A stretch of 64,000 nt of DNA from Streptomyces sp. XD-27 (GCF_030553055.1 NZ_CP130713.1:806001-870000); one strand, 5' to 3'. Shown: positions 43,785 to 52,807, counted from the stretch's first letter. Program-made: numbers and translations. Notes: a model not told the origin generated them from the sequence alone.

Positions 43785-44930
43785 ATGCGCTCTCAGACCC
43801 CCACCCCCCTCCCCGCCGTGCCCCAGTCCGGAGTCTCCGGGCTCGTCGGCAACACTCCCCTGCTCCGTGTGTCGGAGCCGCTGGCCCCCGCCGGACGCGG
43901 CTTCTGGGCGAAGCTGGAGGGCTTCAACCCCGGCGGCATCAAGGACCGCCCCGGCCTGCACATGGTCGAGCGCGCCCGCGCTCGGGGCGAACTCCGCCCG
44001 GGCGGCCGGATCATCGAGTCCACCAGCGGCACCCTCGGCCTGGGGCTCGCCCTGGCCGGCATGGTCCACGGCCATCCGGTCACGCTGGTCACCGACCCCG
44101 GCCTGGAGCGGTCCATGACGCAGCTGCTGACCGCGTACGGGGCCCAGGTCAACGTGGTCTCCGAGCCGCATCCGACCGGCGGCTGGCAGCAGGCGCGCCG
44201 CGAACGCGTGGCCCAGCTGATGGCGCGCCACCCCGACGCGTGGTGCCCCGACCAGTACAACAACCCGGACAACGTCGCCGCGTACACCCCGCTCGCGCTG
44301 GAGCTGGCGTCCGAACTCGGTCACATCGACGTACTGGTGTGCAGCGTGGGGACCGGCGGGCACTCGGCGGGCGTCTCCCGGGTCCTGCGTCAGCTCTACC
44401 CCGGGCTGCGGCTGGTGGGCGTGGACACCGTGGGCTCGACCATCTTCGGGCAGCCCGCACGGCCGCGGCTGATGCGCGGGCTGGGATCGAGCATCTACCC
44501 GCGCAACGTCGCCTACGAGAACTTCGGGGAGGTGCACTGGGTGGCACCGGCCGAGGCGGTGTGGACCTGCCGCCGGCTCGCCGCGTCCCACTACGCCACC
44601 GGAGGCTGGAGCGTCGGCGCGGTCGCCCTGGTCGCCGGGTGGCTGGCCCGTACGCTGCCCGCCGAGACCCGGATCGCGGCGATCTTCCCCGACGGGCCGC
44701 AGCGCTATCTCGGAACCGTGTACGACGACGACTACTGCGCCGCCCACGGGCTGCTCGACTCCGCGCCCGCCCCCGAACCGGAGGTGGTGGGCAGCGCGGC
44801 CGAGAAGGAGGTCACGCGCTGGACCCGGTGCGCGGACGTCGTGGACCCGCTCACCCTGTCCGCCGCGCCGGATGAGCAGGCCGATGCCGCGCCGGAGGAA
44901 GCCGACTCCTCGGCGGAGGCGGGCGCGTGA
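43785..44930 (+). CDS. PLP-dependent cysteine-synthase-family enzyme
   Basis: A 381-residue fold-type II PLP enzyme. The N-terminal [13 protein letters not shown], the PLP lysine in [10 protein letters not shown], the phosphate/substrate loop [15 protein letters not shown], and the cofactor-binding [10 protein letters not shown] are all present. Residues beyond about 330 form an acidic tail absent from ordinary CysK/CysM. GAGAGG precedes the ATG. The downstream MFS gene overlaps its stop, so the enzyme probably makes a dedicated small molecule, such as a beta-substituted alanine, that is exported rather than ordinary cysteine (inference). Confidence 0.88.
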   Translation: MRSQTPTPLPAVPQSGVSGLVGNTPLLRVSEPLAPAGRGFWAKLEGFNPGGIKDRPGLHMVERARARGELRPGGRIIESTSGTLGLGLALAGMVHGHPVTLVTDPGLERSMTQLLTAYGAQVNVVSEPHPTGGWQQARRERVAQLMARHPDAWCPDQYNNPDNVAAYTPLALELASELGHIDVLVCSVGTGGHSAGVSRVLRQLYPGLRLVGVDTVGSTIFGQPARPRLMRGLGSSIYPRNVAYENFGEVHWVAPAEAVWTCRRLAASHYATGGWSVGAVALVAGWLARTLPAETRIAAIFPDGPQRYLGTVYDDDYCAAHGLLDSAPAPEPEVVGSAAEKEVTRWTRCADVVDPLTLSAAPDEQADAAPEEADSSAEAGA

Positions 44931-46219
44931 AGACCACCCTCGCGCAGGTGCGCTCACATCCGCGCAGCGTCCAGCTGCTGATGGCCAATCAGTTCACCAT
45001 CAACCTCGGCTTCTACATGCTCATGCCCTACCTGGCCCAGCATCTGGCCGGGAACCTGGGGCTGGCCGCGTGGACGGTCGGTCTGATCCTGGGCGTGCGC
45101 AACTTCAGCCAGCAGGGCATGTTCCTCTTCGGCGGGACCCTGGCCGACCGCTTCGGCTTCAAGCCGCTGATCATCGCCGGCCTGATGCTGCGTATCGTCG
45201 GCTTCGCCGTGCTGGGGCTGGTCGACTCCCTGCCCGCGCTGCTGGCCGCGTCGGCGGCGACCGGCCTGGCCGGCGCCCTGTTCAACCCGGCCGTGCGGGC
45301 GTATCTGGCGCAGGACTCGGGCGAGCGGCGAGTGGAGGCGTTCGCGCTGTTCAACGTCTTCTACCAGGCCGGGATCCTGCTGGGCCCGCTGGTGGGGCTG
45401 GCGCTGACAGGAGTGAGCTTCCGCCTCACCTGCCTGGTCGCCGCGGGTGTCTTCGCCGTCCTGGCCGCGGTGCAGCTGCGGGCGCTGCCGGCCCGTACCG
45501 CGCCGCGGGACAGCGACAGGTCGGTGGCGTCCGTGCTCTCCCAGTGGCGCACGGTCGTGACGAACCGGCCCTTCCTGCTGTTCTCCGTGGCGATGATCGG
45601 CTCGTACGCGCTGTCCTTCCAGGTCTACCTGGCCCTGCCGCTGGAGGTACGGCGGGTGGCCGGGGACGGTCAGGTCAACACCATCGGCGTGGCCCTGCTG
45701 TTCGCCGCCTCCGGGCTGTCCACCATCTGGTGGCAGACCCGGCTGACCGCCTGGTGCAAGCGGCGGCTGGGAGCGGGGCGTTCCCTGGTCGCCGGGCTGG
45801 CCGCGCTCGGGGCCGCCTTCCTGCCGCCGCTGGCCGCCGCTGCGGTGCCCGTGCCCGCCGGGGGGCCGGCCCGCTGGGCGCTGGCCGTGGTGCCACCGCT
45901 GATATCGGCGCTGCTGCTGGCGCTGGGCACCATGCTGGCGTACCCGTTCGAGATGGACACGATCGTCGCGCTGGCGGAAGACCGGTACGTGGCCACGCAC
46001 TACGGCCTCTACAACACCATCTGCGGGATCGGCATCACCCTGGGGAACCTGCTCACCGGCGCGGCGCTGGACGCCTCCCGCGCCGCCGGGGCGCCGGCGT
46101 TGCCCTGGGCGATCCTCGCCGCCGTCGGAGGCGCGTGCGCGCTGGCCGTCCTCGGCCTGCACCGCACCGGCCGCCTGGCACCGGCCGCGCGAGCCGCGGC
46201 GCGACCCGCCACGGCGTGA
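44927..46219 (+). CDS. MFS transporter coupled to the PLP enzyme
   Basis: A 430-residue major-facilitator permease with 12 predicted helices. The loop 2-3 signature is [14 protein letters not shown], and the N-terminal half matches the DHA1 (drug:H+) group. The GTG at 44927 overlaps the stop of the cysteine-synthase-like gene by 4 bp (GTGA), so translation is coupled. It probably exports the product of that enzyme. Confidence 0.9.
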   Translation: MKTTLAQVRSHPRSVQLLMANQFTINLGFYMLMPYLAQHLAGNLGLAAWTVGLILGVRNFSQQGMFLFGGTLADRFGFKPLIIAGLMLRIVGFAVLGLVDSLPALLAASAATGLAGALFNPAVRAYLAQDSGERRVEAFALFNVFYQAGILLGPLVGLALTGVSFRLTCLVAAGVFAVLAAVQLRALPARTAPRDSDRSVASVLSQWRTVVTNRPFLLFSVAMIGSYALSFQVYLALPLEVRRVAGDGQVNTIGVALLFAASGLSTIWWQTRLTAWCKRRLGAGRSLVAGLAALGAAFLPPLAAAAVPVPAGGPARWALAVVPPLISALLLALGTMLAYPFEMDTIVALAEDRYVATHYGLYNTICGIGITLGNLLTGAALDASRAAGAPALPWAILAAVGGACALAVLGLHRTGRLAPAARAAARPATA

Positions 46220-46228
46220 TACGCGGAC

Positions 46229-46263
46229 GCCGCGTGGGACGGCCCGAAGCCGTCCCACGCGGC
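46229..46263. terminator. bidirectional terminator between MFS and DUF4360 genes
   Basis: A perfect 15-bp inverted repeat (46229-46243 with 46249-46263, loop CCGAA) lies between two convergent stops, 10 bp after the MFS gene and 7 bp before the end of the DUF4360 gene. Confidence 0.8.
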
Positions 46264-46269
46264 TCCGGG

Positions 46270-46926
46270 TCACGGCTTCTTCGCCGGGCACTCCTTCCAC
46301 TTGAGCCGGTACACGGTGTTGATGTCGCCGTCCGTGGAGTCCATCGTCATGAAGCTGGTGGTCGTCGTGGGATCCGACGTGCCGGCGCTGACCCGCAGTT
46401 CGGTGTTGATGTTGAAGTTCCGGCGCTCACCGCAGGGCGCCCACACGATCGTCCCGATGTCGGTGACATCGGTGGCCTGCCAGTTGTCGCTGCGCGGCCC
46501 CTGGAAGGGATGGCTGACCGGTGTCGTCTCCGCGGAACCCTGGAAGTAGTACGACGCCTTCTGCACCGCGCTCGCGCCGCGCTCCAGGTGGGCGAACCCG
46601 CGGTAGTCGGCACTGGCGATGGCGTAGGTGAAGCCCTGCGGGACGTGCACGATCAGGTTGAGCTGGCAGTTCTTGCGGAAGTCGGTCGGCTTGGAGCCGA
46701 CGCCCACCTGGGCGAGGTACTCGCTGTACGTCACGGTGAAGGCGGTGTTGTCCGGGGAGACGGCCACGGCGGCGCTGCCGGGTCTGCAACCCGATCCGTT
46801 GACGGTGGCGATCTCGATCTGCATCTTGTCCGGCGGCTCGGTGATCTCCGCGGACGCGCTCTGCGTGGACAGCGTTGTCGCGCAGAGCGCCGCTATGGCG
46901 GCACCAGCGAACAGTAGGCGCGGCAT
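46270..46926 (-). CDS. secreted DUF4360 domain-containing protein
   Basis: A 218-residue exported protein. A signal peptide (about 1-26, cleavage after SASA) is followed by a DUF4360 domain with IATVNGSGCRPGSAAVAVSPD, FTVTYSEYLAQVG, and four Cys likely forming two disulfides (GCRPG, NCQLN, PCGERRN, ECPAKK). The function of the family is unknown. GGAG lies 4 nt before the ATG at 46926; the upstream extension in the same frame is not used. Confidence 0.87.
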   Translation of the reverse strand: MPRLLFAGAAIAALCATTLSTQSASAEITEPPDKMQIEIATVNGSGCRPGSAAVAVSPDNTAFTVTYSEYLAQVGVGSKPTDFRKNCQLNLIVHVPQGFTYAIASADYRGFAHLERGASAVQKASYYFQGSAETTPVSHPFQGPRSDNWQATDVTDIGTIVWAPCGERRNFNINTELRVSAGTSDPTTTTSFMTMDSTDGDINTVYRLKWKECPAKKP

Positions 46927-47081
46927 GGTTCTCCGATCAGTCGTCAGGGGAGCGTGCCGGGAAGGCTCGAGCGGCCCCGGGCGGCGCTCCACGTGGGGTT
47001 GAACGACTTGCTGGACCGAACACGCCCGGGCGCGAGGAACCGTCGTACGGCGACGGCGCGCCCGGGTCTTGCGCATGCCGA

Positions 47082-47151
47082 GCTCCGGCGCTCCTCCATG
47101 CCTTCGGGCATGGGAGGTACCCCCTGGGGACGGTGTGCGGGGCGCCGGAGC
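47082..47151. repeat. nested hairpin element
   Basis: A 10-bp perfect outer stem (GCTCCGGCGC 47082-47091 with GCGCCGGAGC 47142-47151) encloses an inner hairpin closed by a TTCG tetraloop (47093-47117) and a GTACCCCC tract. It lies in the gap between the DUF4360 gene and the end of the peptidoglycan-binding gene, so it may act as a terminator for the latter. The rest of the gap holds nothing recognisable. Confidence 0.6.
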
Positions 47152-47219
47152 AATCGCACCATAAGAGCGGGCGCACGAAGAGTCCAGACCAGATCAGGCC
47201 CTGAACGCGCCGTGGACGG

Positions 47220-48032
47220 CTACGGCCGCGTGGTGCGCGCCTCCAGGGAGCGCCGGGTGCCGGGGCCGTACACGCCCTCGCCGTCGCCCTCGACCCCGTA
47301 TCCCTGCTGATAGCGCAGCACCGCGTACCGCACACCGCCGTCGTACCTGCCGTCGGCGCTCTCGTCGTAGAGGCCGACCTGGGCGAGGCGCTGCTGTAGT
47401 TCGACGACCTCGGAGCCGCGGCTGCCGGGCTTGAGGACCGGGCCGTCCTCCGGAGTGCCCGTGGCCGCGGCCGGCTGACGGGCGGTGCCGACGCTGGGGG
47501 GCGCCGACCGGAACGGGCCCGGTTCGGGCGCGGCCGTCGGCGACGAAGTGGTGCGACGGGACGGCGACTTGACCGACGGCGAGCCGCTCGGCGGCGCGGT
47601 GGGCCGCGCGCGGGAGGCGTCGCCGGAGGGGAGGTGGGTGGGGAGGATCAGCCGCGGAGTCAGGGAATCGCCGTCGGGTACGGCCCGGTCGGCCCGGTCC
47701 GAACCGCTGAACAGCGAGACGGCGAGGGAGACCAGCCCCGCCGTGGCGGCGGTCGCGACGACCGCGCCGACCACAGCGGAGGTCTTACGGGAGCGTGGCG
47801 CGCGGCGGCGGTGCGCCGCCCGGCCGGGCTCCACCGGCCCCAGTTCGACCGGCTCGTGCAGCGCGAGGCCGGGGGCGTCCGGCGCGGCGGCGAACAAGTC
47901 GACGTCCGCCGCGGCGGGCCCGGCGTCCGCGGACCCGAGCAGGGGCCTGACCGTCGAGTCGGCCGAGGGCGCGAGCCCCCAGCCCGGCGGCTCTCCAGCG
48001 CCGGCGGCTCTCCCAGGTATCTCCGATCCCAC
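47220..48032 (-). CDS. membrane-anchored peptidoglycan-binding protein
   Basis: A 270-residue single-pass protein. Residues 1-75 are cytoplasmic and Pro/Ala-rich, a membrane helix follows (about 88-112; VVGAVVATAATAGLVSLAVS), then a Ser/Thr/Pro-rich wall-spanning linker and a C-terminal PG_binding_1 domain (about 205-265; LKPGSRGSEVVELQQRLAQ and GVRYAVLRYQQGYG). GGAGG lies 8 nt before the GTG at 48032. It is divergent from the lasso-peptide cluster across an AT-rich spacer. Confidence 0.83.
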   Translation of the reverse strand: MGSEIPGRAAGAGEPPGWGLAPSADSTVRPLLGSADAGPAAADVDLFAAAPDAPGLALHEPVELGPVEPGRAAHRRRAPRSRKTSAVVGAVVATAATAGLVSLAVSLFSGSDRADRAVPDGDSLTPRLILPTHLPSGDASRARPTAPPSGSPSVKSPSRRTTSSPTAAPEPGPFRSAPPSVGTARQPAAATGTPEDGPVLKPGSRGSEVVELQQRLAQVGLYDESADGRYDGGVRYAVLRYQQGYGVEGDGEGVYGPGTRRSLEARTTRP

Positions 48033-48126
48033 CTGCTCTTCCTCCCTAGCGCCCGAAGACGCACTGATTATGCAGAACGGCCGGGCACCGCGCGCCGCGC
48101 ACCCATTCATGGCCCCCGTTAGTCCT

Positions 48127-48181
48127 ATTAAATGACTTTTAATACATGTATTGAACACGATAGGGGGTAGAGGGATAGTCT
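48127..48181 (+). promoter_or_regulatory. AT-rich promoter/operator of the lasso cluster
   Basis: Against a GC-rich background this stretch is AT-rich. It contains the perfect 12-bp palindrome AATACATGTATT (48141-48152) next to TTGAAC (48151-48156) and GATAGT (48174-48179) at 17-bp spacing. The palindrome overlaps the -35 box, so a bound repressor would block the lasso promoter. Confidence 0.55.
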
Positions 48182-48204
48182 CATCCGCGTCGCAAATCCC
48201 TTGC

Positions 48205-48229
48205 CCCGCAAGCTCGATGAGCTCGCGGG
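48205..48229 (+). promoter_or_regulatory. leader hairpin before the lasso precursor
   Basis: CCCGCAAGCTC and GAGCTCGCGGG form an 11-bp stem with one A-C mismatch and a GAT loop, 14 nt before the GAGGAG ribosome site of the precursor gene. It may protect the leader or tune initiation. Confidence 0.45.
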
Positions 48230-48250
48230 CGAATCGCATGAGGAGATGGC

Positions 48251-48361
48251 ATGAAGAAGTCGTACGAAGCCCCGGCTCTGGTCCGACTCGGCACGTTCCG
48301 TAAGAAGACGGGGCTGCTCCAGAGCAGCGGGAACGACCGACTCATCTTCAGCAAGAACTGA
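48251..48361 (+). CDS. lasso peptide precursor, citrulassin-like core
   Basis: A 36-residue precursor. The leader has the RRE-recognition pattern YEAPALVRLGTF (Y-x-x-P-x-L) and the conserved Thr at position -2 (KKTG). Cleavage after Gly21 gives the core LLQSSGNDRLIFSKN. Leu1 would be joined to Asp8 as an eight-residue ring threaded by the tail RLIFSKN. The GNDRL-x-x-SKN pattern is that of the citrulassins (citrulassin A, LLGLAGNDRLVLSKN), in which Arg9 can be converted to citrulline. GAGGAG lies 5 nt before the ATG. Cyclase, RRE, protease and exporter genes follow. Confidence 0.95.
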   Translation: MKKSYEAPALVRLGTFRKKTGLLQSSGNDRLIFSKN

Positions 48362-48387
48362 GGCTGACGGTTCTCTGATCCGAACTC

Positions 48388-50244
48388 ATGCCTGAGTTGC
48401 ACGAGAGTGCGGGGGCGGGCCCCGGCGACGCGCACTTCGCAGTCCTCCCGGACTGCGCGGACGCGGCAGCCGCGGCCCGCTTCTTTACCCGCCCAGGAAC
48501 ACGGACGCTGTCCCATGCCTCGGGACGGCCATGGCTGATCGGCGAGTGGGGCGAGCACGAGTGCGTGAGCGTGCGAGCGGGGCAGACCTCGCTCGCCGTC
48601 ATCGGATGCTGCCCCGTGGACACCAGCGAGCTGGAGCGTCGCGCCGCCCGACTGCGCGACCTCGCCGAGCTGGAGACGCTGGCGCGTACGCTGCCAGGCA
48701 GCTTCCATCTCGTGGCCTCCTCCGGAGGGCGGGTGCGCGTGCAGGGCGCCGCCTCCGGTCTCCGGCTCGTCTTCGACGCGTCCGTCGGCGGCGTGCGGGT
48801 CGCCGCCAGCCACGCCGATCTGCTCGCCGCCGCGATCGGCGCCGAACCCGATCCCGAGCAGCTGGCCATCCGGCTGATGTGGCCGGCCCCCTATCCCCTG
48901 TTCGAGTCCTCCGTCTGGCGCGGCATCGCGGCCGTGCCGCCGGATGACGCCCTGATCATCGAGCCGGACGGCCGGACGGCCCGGCGGTCACGCTGGTGGA
49001 CACCCCCCGAGCCGACCCGGCCCCTGGCCGAGGGCGCGCCGATCGTGCGGGAGGCGCTCACCGAGGCTGTCGATGCCCGGACCCGGGGCGGCGGCGTGGT
49101 CAGCTGCGACCTCTCCGGCGGCCTGGACTCCACCTCCGTCTGTTTTCTGGCCGCGCGGTCACCGGCCAAGGTGGTGGCCAGCACCTGGCCGGGGCGGGAC
49201 CCCGCCGACACCGATCTCCAGTGGGCCGAGAAGGCCGTCACCTTCCTGCCGGACGTCGAGCACGTGGTGTGGGACGCCGACGCCTCACCGCTGGTCTACA
49301 CCGACCTGCTGGACATCGACGATCCGATGGACGAGCCGACCATCGGCGTCATGGACCGGTCACGGGCCCTGCACCATCTGCCGGGACTGGCGGAACGGGG
49401 CAGCCGCCTCCATCTCACCGGCATCGGCGGCGACCATGTCGCGTGGTGTTCGGAGGCGTACTACCACCGGCTGCTCCGCACGCGCCCGTTGTTCGCCCTG
49501 CAGCAGCTGCGGGGCTTCCGGGCCCTGTGGCACTGGCCGCTCGCCGGTACCGCGCGGGCGCTGGCCGACAGTCGACCGTACGGACGATGGCTCGCCGACT
49601 CCAGCCGCCAACTGCGCGGCCCCCTGCCCTCGTCCGTCAGCAACGGACTCGGCTGGGGCATGTCACCGCGCCTGTTCCACTGGGTCACCGCGGACGCGGA
49701 GCGGATGGTCAGGCGGGCGCTGCGCGAGGCCGCGGCGAGCGTCGCACCGCTCCACCGCGACCGCGGCATGCACACCGACCTGGAGGCGATCCGCTCCTGC
49801 ACCCGCATCATCCGCCAGTGGGACCGGATGGCCGCCCGCGCGGGCCTGCCGATGGCGTCACCGTTCTTCGACGACCGCGTGATCGAGGCATGTCTCGCCG
49901 TCCGGCCGAGCGAGCGGGTCACGCCCTGGCAGTACAAACCCCTGCTGAGCGCCGCCATGCGAGGGGTCGTTCCGGAGGCGTGCCTCAGCCGTACCAACAA
50001 GGCCGAGGCGTCGATGGACGCCGCCAACGGTCTCCGTGAACACCGCGGCGACCTGATGGCGTTGTGGGAGGACTCACGGCTGGCAGAGCTCGGGCTCGTG
50101 GACGTCGATGCCTTGCGGCAGTTGGCCAGACGACCCTCCTCTCCAGGGCTGAGCAAGGGGATCCTCTACACCACGATCGCCTGCGAGGTCTGGTTGCGCG
50201 GACTGACTCCCGCGAAGGACAAAGCGGTGCCTACCAGTTCGTAG
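48388..50244 (+). CDS. lasso peptide cyclase (asparagine-synthetase-like, C protein)
   Basis: A 618-residue homologue of asparagine synthetase B that adenylates the core Asp8 side chain so that the N-terminal amine can close the macrolactam. The N-terminal glutaminase-like domain (about 1-190) lacks a usable catalytic Cys at position 2. The ATP-pyrophosphatase domain has the PP-loop SGGLDSTSV (about residue 243). GDHVAWCSEAYYHR and the SPFFDDRVIEACL region are typical of lasso C proteins. It starts 26 bp after the precursor. Confidence 0.95.
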   Translation: MPELHESAGAGPGDAHFAVLPDCADAAAAARFFTRPGTRTLSHASGRPWLIGEWGEHECVSVRAGQTSLAVIGCCPVDTSELERRAARLRDLAELETLARTLPGSFHLVASSGGRVRVQGAASGLRLVFDASVGGVRVAASHADLLAAAIGAEPDPEQLAIRLMWPAPYPLFESSVWRGIAAVPPDDALIIEPDGRTARRSRWWTPPEPTRPLAEGAPIVREALTEAVDARTRGGGVVSCDLSGGLDSTSVCFLAARSPAKVVASTWPGRDPADTDLQWAEKAVTFLPDVEHVVWDADASPLVYTDLLDIDDPMDEPTIGVMDRSRALHHLPGLAERGSRLHLTGIGGDHVAWCSEAYYHRLLRTRPLFALQQLRGFRALWHWPLAGTARALADSRPYGRWLADSSRQLRGPLPSSVSNGLGWGMSPRLFHWVTADAERMVRRALREAAASVAPLHRDRGMHTDLEAIRSCTRIIRQWDRMAARAGLPMASPFFDDRVIEACLAVRPSERVTPWQYKPLLSAAMRGVVPEACLSRTNKAEASMDAANGLREHRGDLMALWEDSRLAELGLVDVDALRQLARRPSSPGLSKGILYTTIACEVWLRGLTPAKDKAVPTSS

Positions 50245-50286
50245 GTCACATTCCACCGGTGTTCAGGCAGAAAGGGGCTTCATCAC

Positions 50287-50541
50287 ATGACACTGCGACT
50301 CCGTGCCGGTGTCTCCACCGCGGAGACCGACTACGGCACGGTGCTTCTCGACGAGCGCGGCGGACACTACTGGGAACTCAATCCCACCGGCGCGCTGGTG
50401 GTCCGCACCCTGCTCGACGGCGGGGCGGAGCCGGAGGCGGTCGACGCGCTCATCGCGGAGTTCGACATCGACCGTGCGCAAGCCGCGCGGGACGTCGCCG
50501 ACCTGGTCCGGGAACTGCGGGATTCGGGGCTGGCCGCATGA
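50287..50541 (+). CDS. lasso peptide RRE protein (PqqD-like, B1)
   Basis: An 84-residue RiPP recognition element of the PqqD fold. It has GTVLLDERGGHYWELNPTG (strand-turn-strand) and a C-terminal helix DVADLVRELRDSGLAA. It binds the YxxPxL leader and delivers the precursor to protease and cyclase. Its stop overlaps the start of the B2 gene (ATGA), so the two subunits are translationally coupled. Confidence 0.94.
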   Translation: MTLRLRAGVSTAETDYGTVLLDERGGHYWELNPTGALVVRTLLDGGAEPEAVDALIAEFDIDRAQAARDVADLVRELRDSGLAA

Positions 50542-50972
50542 CGACACCGAGCGTGGTGGAGCGGCCGACCGGGGTTCCCTTCGCCCAGCGGCTGGCCGCC
50601 CGCGCCGTCCTCGTCCCCGCCGTGGCCCTGTCCCTGCTGCCACCGCGCCGGATCCGGTCGGTGCTGGAGATCGTGCGGCGCGGGGCCGCTCCGGCCTCCG
50701 CCGACCAGGCCAAGTCGGCGCGCGACGCGATGTGCGCGGTGAGCCTGCGCTGTGCCGGGCCGCGCGGCTGCCTCCCCAGGTCGCTGGGCGCGGCGCTGCT
50801 GTGCCGGCTGCGGGGCCGCTGGCCGACATGGGTCACCGGGGTGCGCGTGGTGCCCCCGTTCACGGCCCACGCCTGGGTGGAGGCCGACGGTTCCCCCGTG
50901 GGCGAGGGCGTACCCGACGGGTACTTCACCCGGCTCATGGCCGTCGCCCCGGTGCGACGCGCGGCAGAATGA
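50538..50972 (+). CDS. lasso peptide leader protease (transglutaminase-like, B2)
   Basis: A 144-residue cysteine protease that removes the leader. The catalytic Cys is in RGCLPRSLGAALL, the His in FTAHAWVEADG, and the Asp likely within the EADGSPVGEG turn. It overlaps the RRE gene at its start and the exporter gene at its end (ATGA at both junctions), consistent with a tightly coupled B1-B2-D unit. Confidence 0.94.
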   Translation: MTTPSVVERPTGVPFAQRLAARAVLVPAVALSLLPPRRIRSVLEIVRRGAAPASADQAKSARDAMCAVSLRCAGPRGCLPRSLGAALLCRLRGRWPTWVTGVRVVPPFTAHAWVEADGSPVGEGVPDGYFTRLMAVAPVRRAAE

Positions 50973-52795
50973 GCGGATCCGTCGCGGTCGGCGAGGAGAC
51001 GCAGGGGATATCCGTCGACGCAGCGTCGGGAACGGGCGGGCACTCCACCCGGAGTTCGATCACCGCCATGTTCCGGCTCACCGCCGAGCACCGGCCCGCC
51101 ATGGCCGCCGCGGCGCTGCTCACCCTGGCGAGTTCGGCTCTGGGGCTGGCGCAGCCGCTACTCGCCAGGGGCATTGTCGACGCCGGCGGTCAGGGCCGTG
51201 CGTACTGGCCGCTGGTGCTGCTCCTGGCCGCCGTCTTCGTCGCCGAGGCGGCGACCGGGGCGGTGGGGCGCTTCGTCCTGGAGCGCACCGGGGAGGGCGT
51301 GGTGCGGGGGCTGCGGCATGGCCTGGTGGCCCGGCTCCTTCGCGTGGAGATGCGGGAGTACGACAAGCACCGCAGCGGTGACCTCATCTCCCGGGTCACC
51401 GCCGACACCACGCTGCTGCGGGAGGTGGTGGCCCAGGCGCTGGTCGACCTGGCGACGGGGGCGACGGTCGCCGCGGGGGCCGTGGCCCTGATGCTGTGGC
51501 TCGACCCCCTGCTGATGGTCCTGGTCACCCTGACGGTCGCCGCGGCGACGGTGGTGGTGGCCTCGCTGCTGCGCGGGCTCCGGGCCGCGGCAGAGCGGAT
51601 GCAGGGAGCCGTGGGCCAGCTCGCCGCCGATCTGGAGCGGGCGCTCGGGGCGCTGCCCCTGGTACGGGTCCACCGGGCCGAGGAGCGGGAGGCCGCCCGC
51701 ATCGGAGAGCGCGTCGAGGCGGCGTACAGCGCGGGCGTACGGACCGCGCGGCTGGGGTCCTTGACGAGTCCGGCGGTCGAACTCGCCGTCGGGGGTTCGT
51801 TCCTGATCGTCCTGGTCATCGGCGGGCTGCGGGTGGGCGGAGACGCCAACTCGCTCGGGGACCTGGTCGCCTTCCTGCTCTACGCCTCGTATCTCGTGGT
51901 GCCGTTGTCATCGGTGTTCGGGGCGATCGGTCTGATCCAGCGTGGCATGGGGGCGTTCCAGCGCATCGAGGAGGCGCTGGCGCTGCCCGTGGAACCGGAG
52001 GAACGCGCCCCCGTCTTCCGGTGTACGGACCGGTCCGCGGACGGCGAGGACCCGACGCCTGTCCTGGCTGTGCGGGACGTCTGCTTCGGGTACGTTCCGG
52101 AGCGCCCGGTGCTCCGCGGTGTCTCGCTCACCGTCCCCCACCGGCAGCAGGTCGCCCTGGTCGGCCCGTCGGGTGCGGGCAAGAGCACGCTCTTCGCGCT
52201 GGTGACCCGGTTCTACGAACCGGACTCCGGGACCTTGCTGTTCGACGGCCGTCCCGCGGCCGAGCTGGGGCGCGGGCAGTGCCGCTCGCGGCTCGCCATC
52301 GTGGACCAGGGCACGCATGTCATCGACGGCACGCTGTGGGACAACCTCACCTACGCCGCACCGGAGGCCACCGAGGCCGACGTCCGGCGAGTGGTCGAAC
52401 TCGCTCAGCTGGACGAGGTGGTCCAGCGGCTGCCCGGTGGCCTGTACGGTCCGCTCGGCCAGCGCGGCCGTACCCTGTCCGCGGGGGAACGCCAGCGCGT
52501 CGCACTGGCCCGGGCCCTGCTCACCAGGCCCTCACTGCTCCTGCTGGACGAGCCGACCTCCCACCTCGACGCGATCAACGAGGCTGCTCTGACGAGGGTG
52601 ATGAAGGAGATCACGCAGGAGTGCGCGGTGCTGGTGATCGCACACCGGCTGTCCACCGTGCGGCACGCCGACCGCATCGTCGTCCTGCATGAGGGGCGTG
52701 CCGTCGCCTCCGGAGCACACGAGGAACTGCTGGCCGACAGCGACATGTACCGCGGGCTGGCGCGCGGCCAGATGCTGCGCCCGGCGCGGCCGTAG
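50969..52795 (+). CDS. lasso peptide ABC exporter (D protein)
   Basis: A 608-residue half-size ABC transporter. Six membrane helices (about residues 45-330) are followed by the nucleotide-binding domain: Walker A GPSGAGKST, signature LSAGERQRVALARALL, Walker B LLLLDEPTS and the H-loop in VIAHRLS. It should homodimerise, export the mature lasso peptide and give self-protection. The start overlaps the protease stop. It is convergent with the PP2C sensor gene, 12 bp away. Confidence 0.94.
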   Translation: MSGSVAVGEETQGISVDAASGTGGHSTRSSITAMFRLTAEHRPAMAAAALLTLASSALGLAQPLLARGIVDAGGQGRAYWPLVLLLAAVFVAEAATGAVGRFVLERTGEGVVRGLRHGLVARLLRVEMREYDKHRSGDLISRVTADTTLLREVVAQALVDLATGATVAAGAVALMLWLDPLLMVLVTLTVAAATVVVASLLRGLRAAAERMQGAVGQLAADLERALGALPLVRVHRAEEREAARIGERVEAAYSAGVRTARLGSLTSPAVELAVGGSFLIVLVIGGLRVGGDANSLGDLVAFLLYASYLVVPLSSVFGAIGLIQRGMGAFQRIEEALALPVEPEERAPVFRCTDRSADGEDPTPVLAVRDVCFGYVPERPVLRGVSLTVPHRQQVALVGPSGAGKSTLFALVTRFYEPDSGTLLFDGRPAAELGRGQCRSRLAIVDQGTHVIDGTLWDNLTYAAPEATEADVRRVVELAQLDEVVQRLPGGLYGPLGQRGRTLSAGERQRVALARALLTRPSLLLLDEPTSHLDAINEAALTRVMKEITQECAVLVIAHRLSTVRHADRIVVLHEGRAVASGAHEELLADSDMYRGLARGQMLRPARP

Positions 52796-52807
52796 GAGTG
52801 CCGCGCC

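Noticed and set aside
43720..44118. ATG with a good GGAGG upstream, His/Pro-rich frame before the cysteine-synthase-like gene
   Set aside because: The frame runs out of register deep into the PLP enzyme gene without stopping and becomes a nonsense Ser/Pro/Arg sequence, so a leader peptide is not supported.
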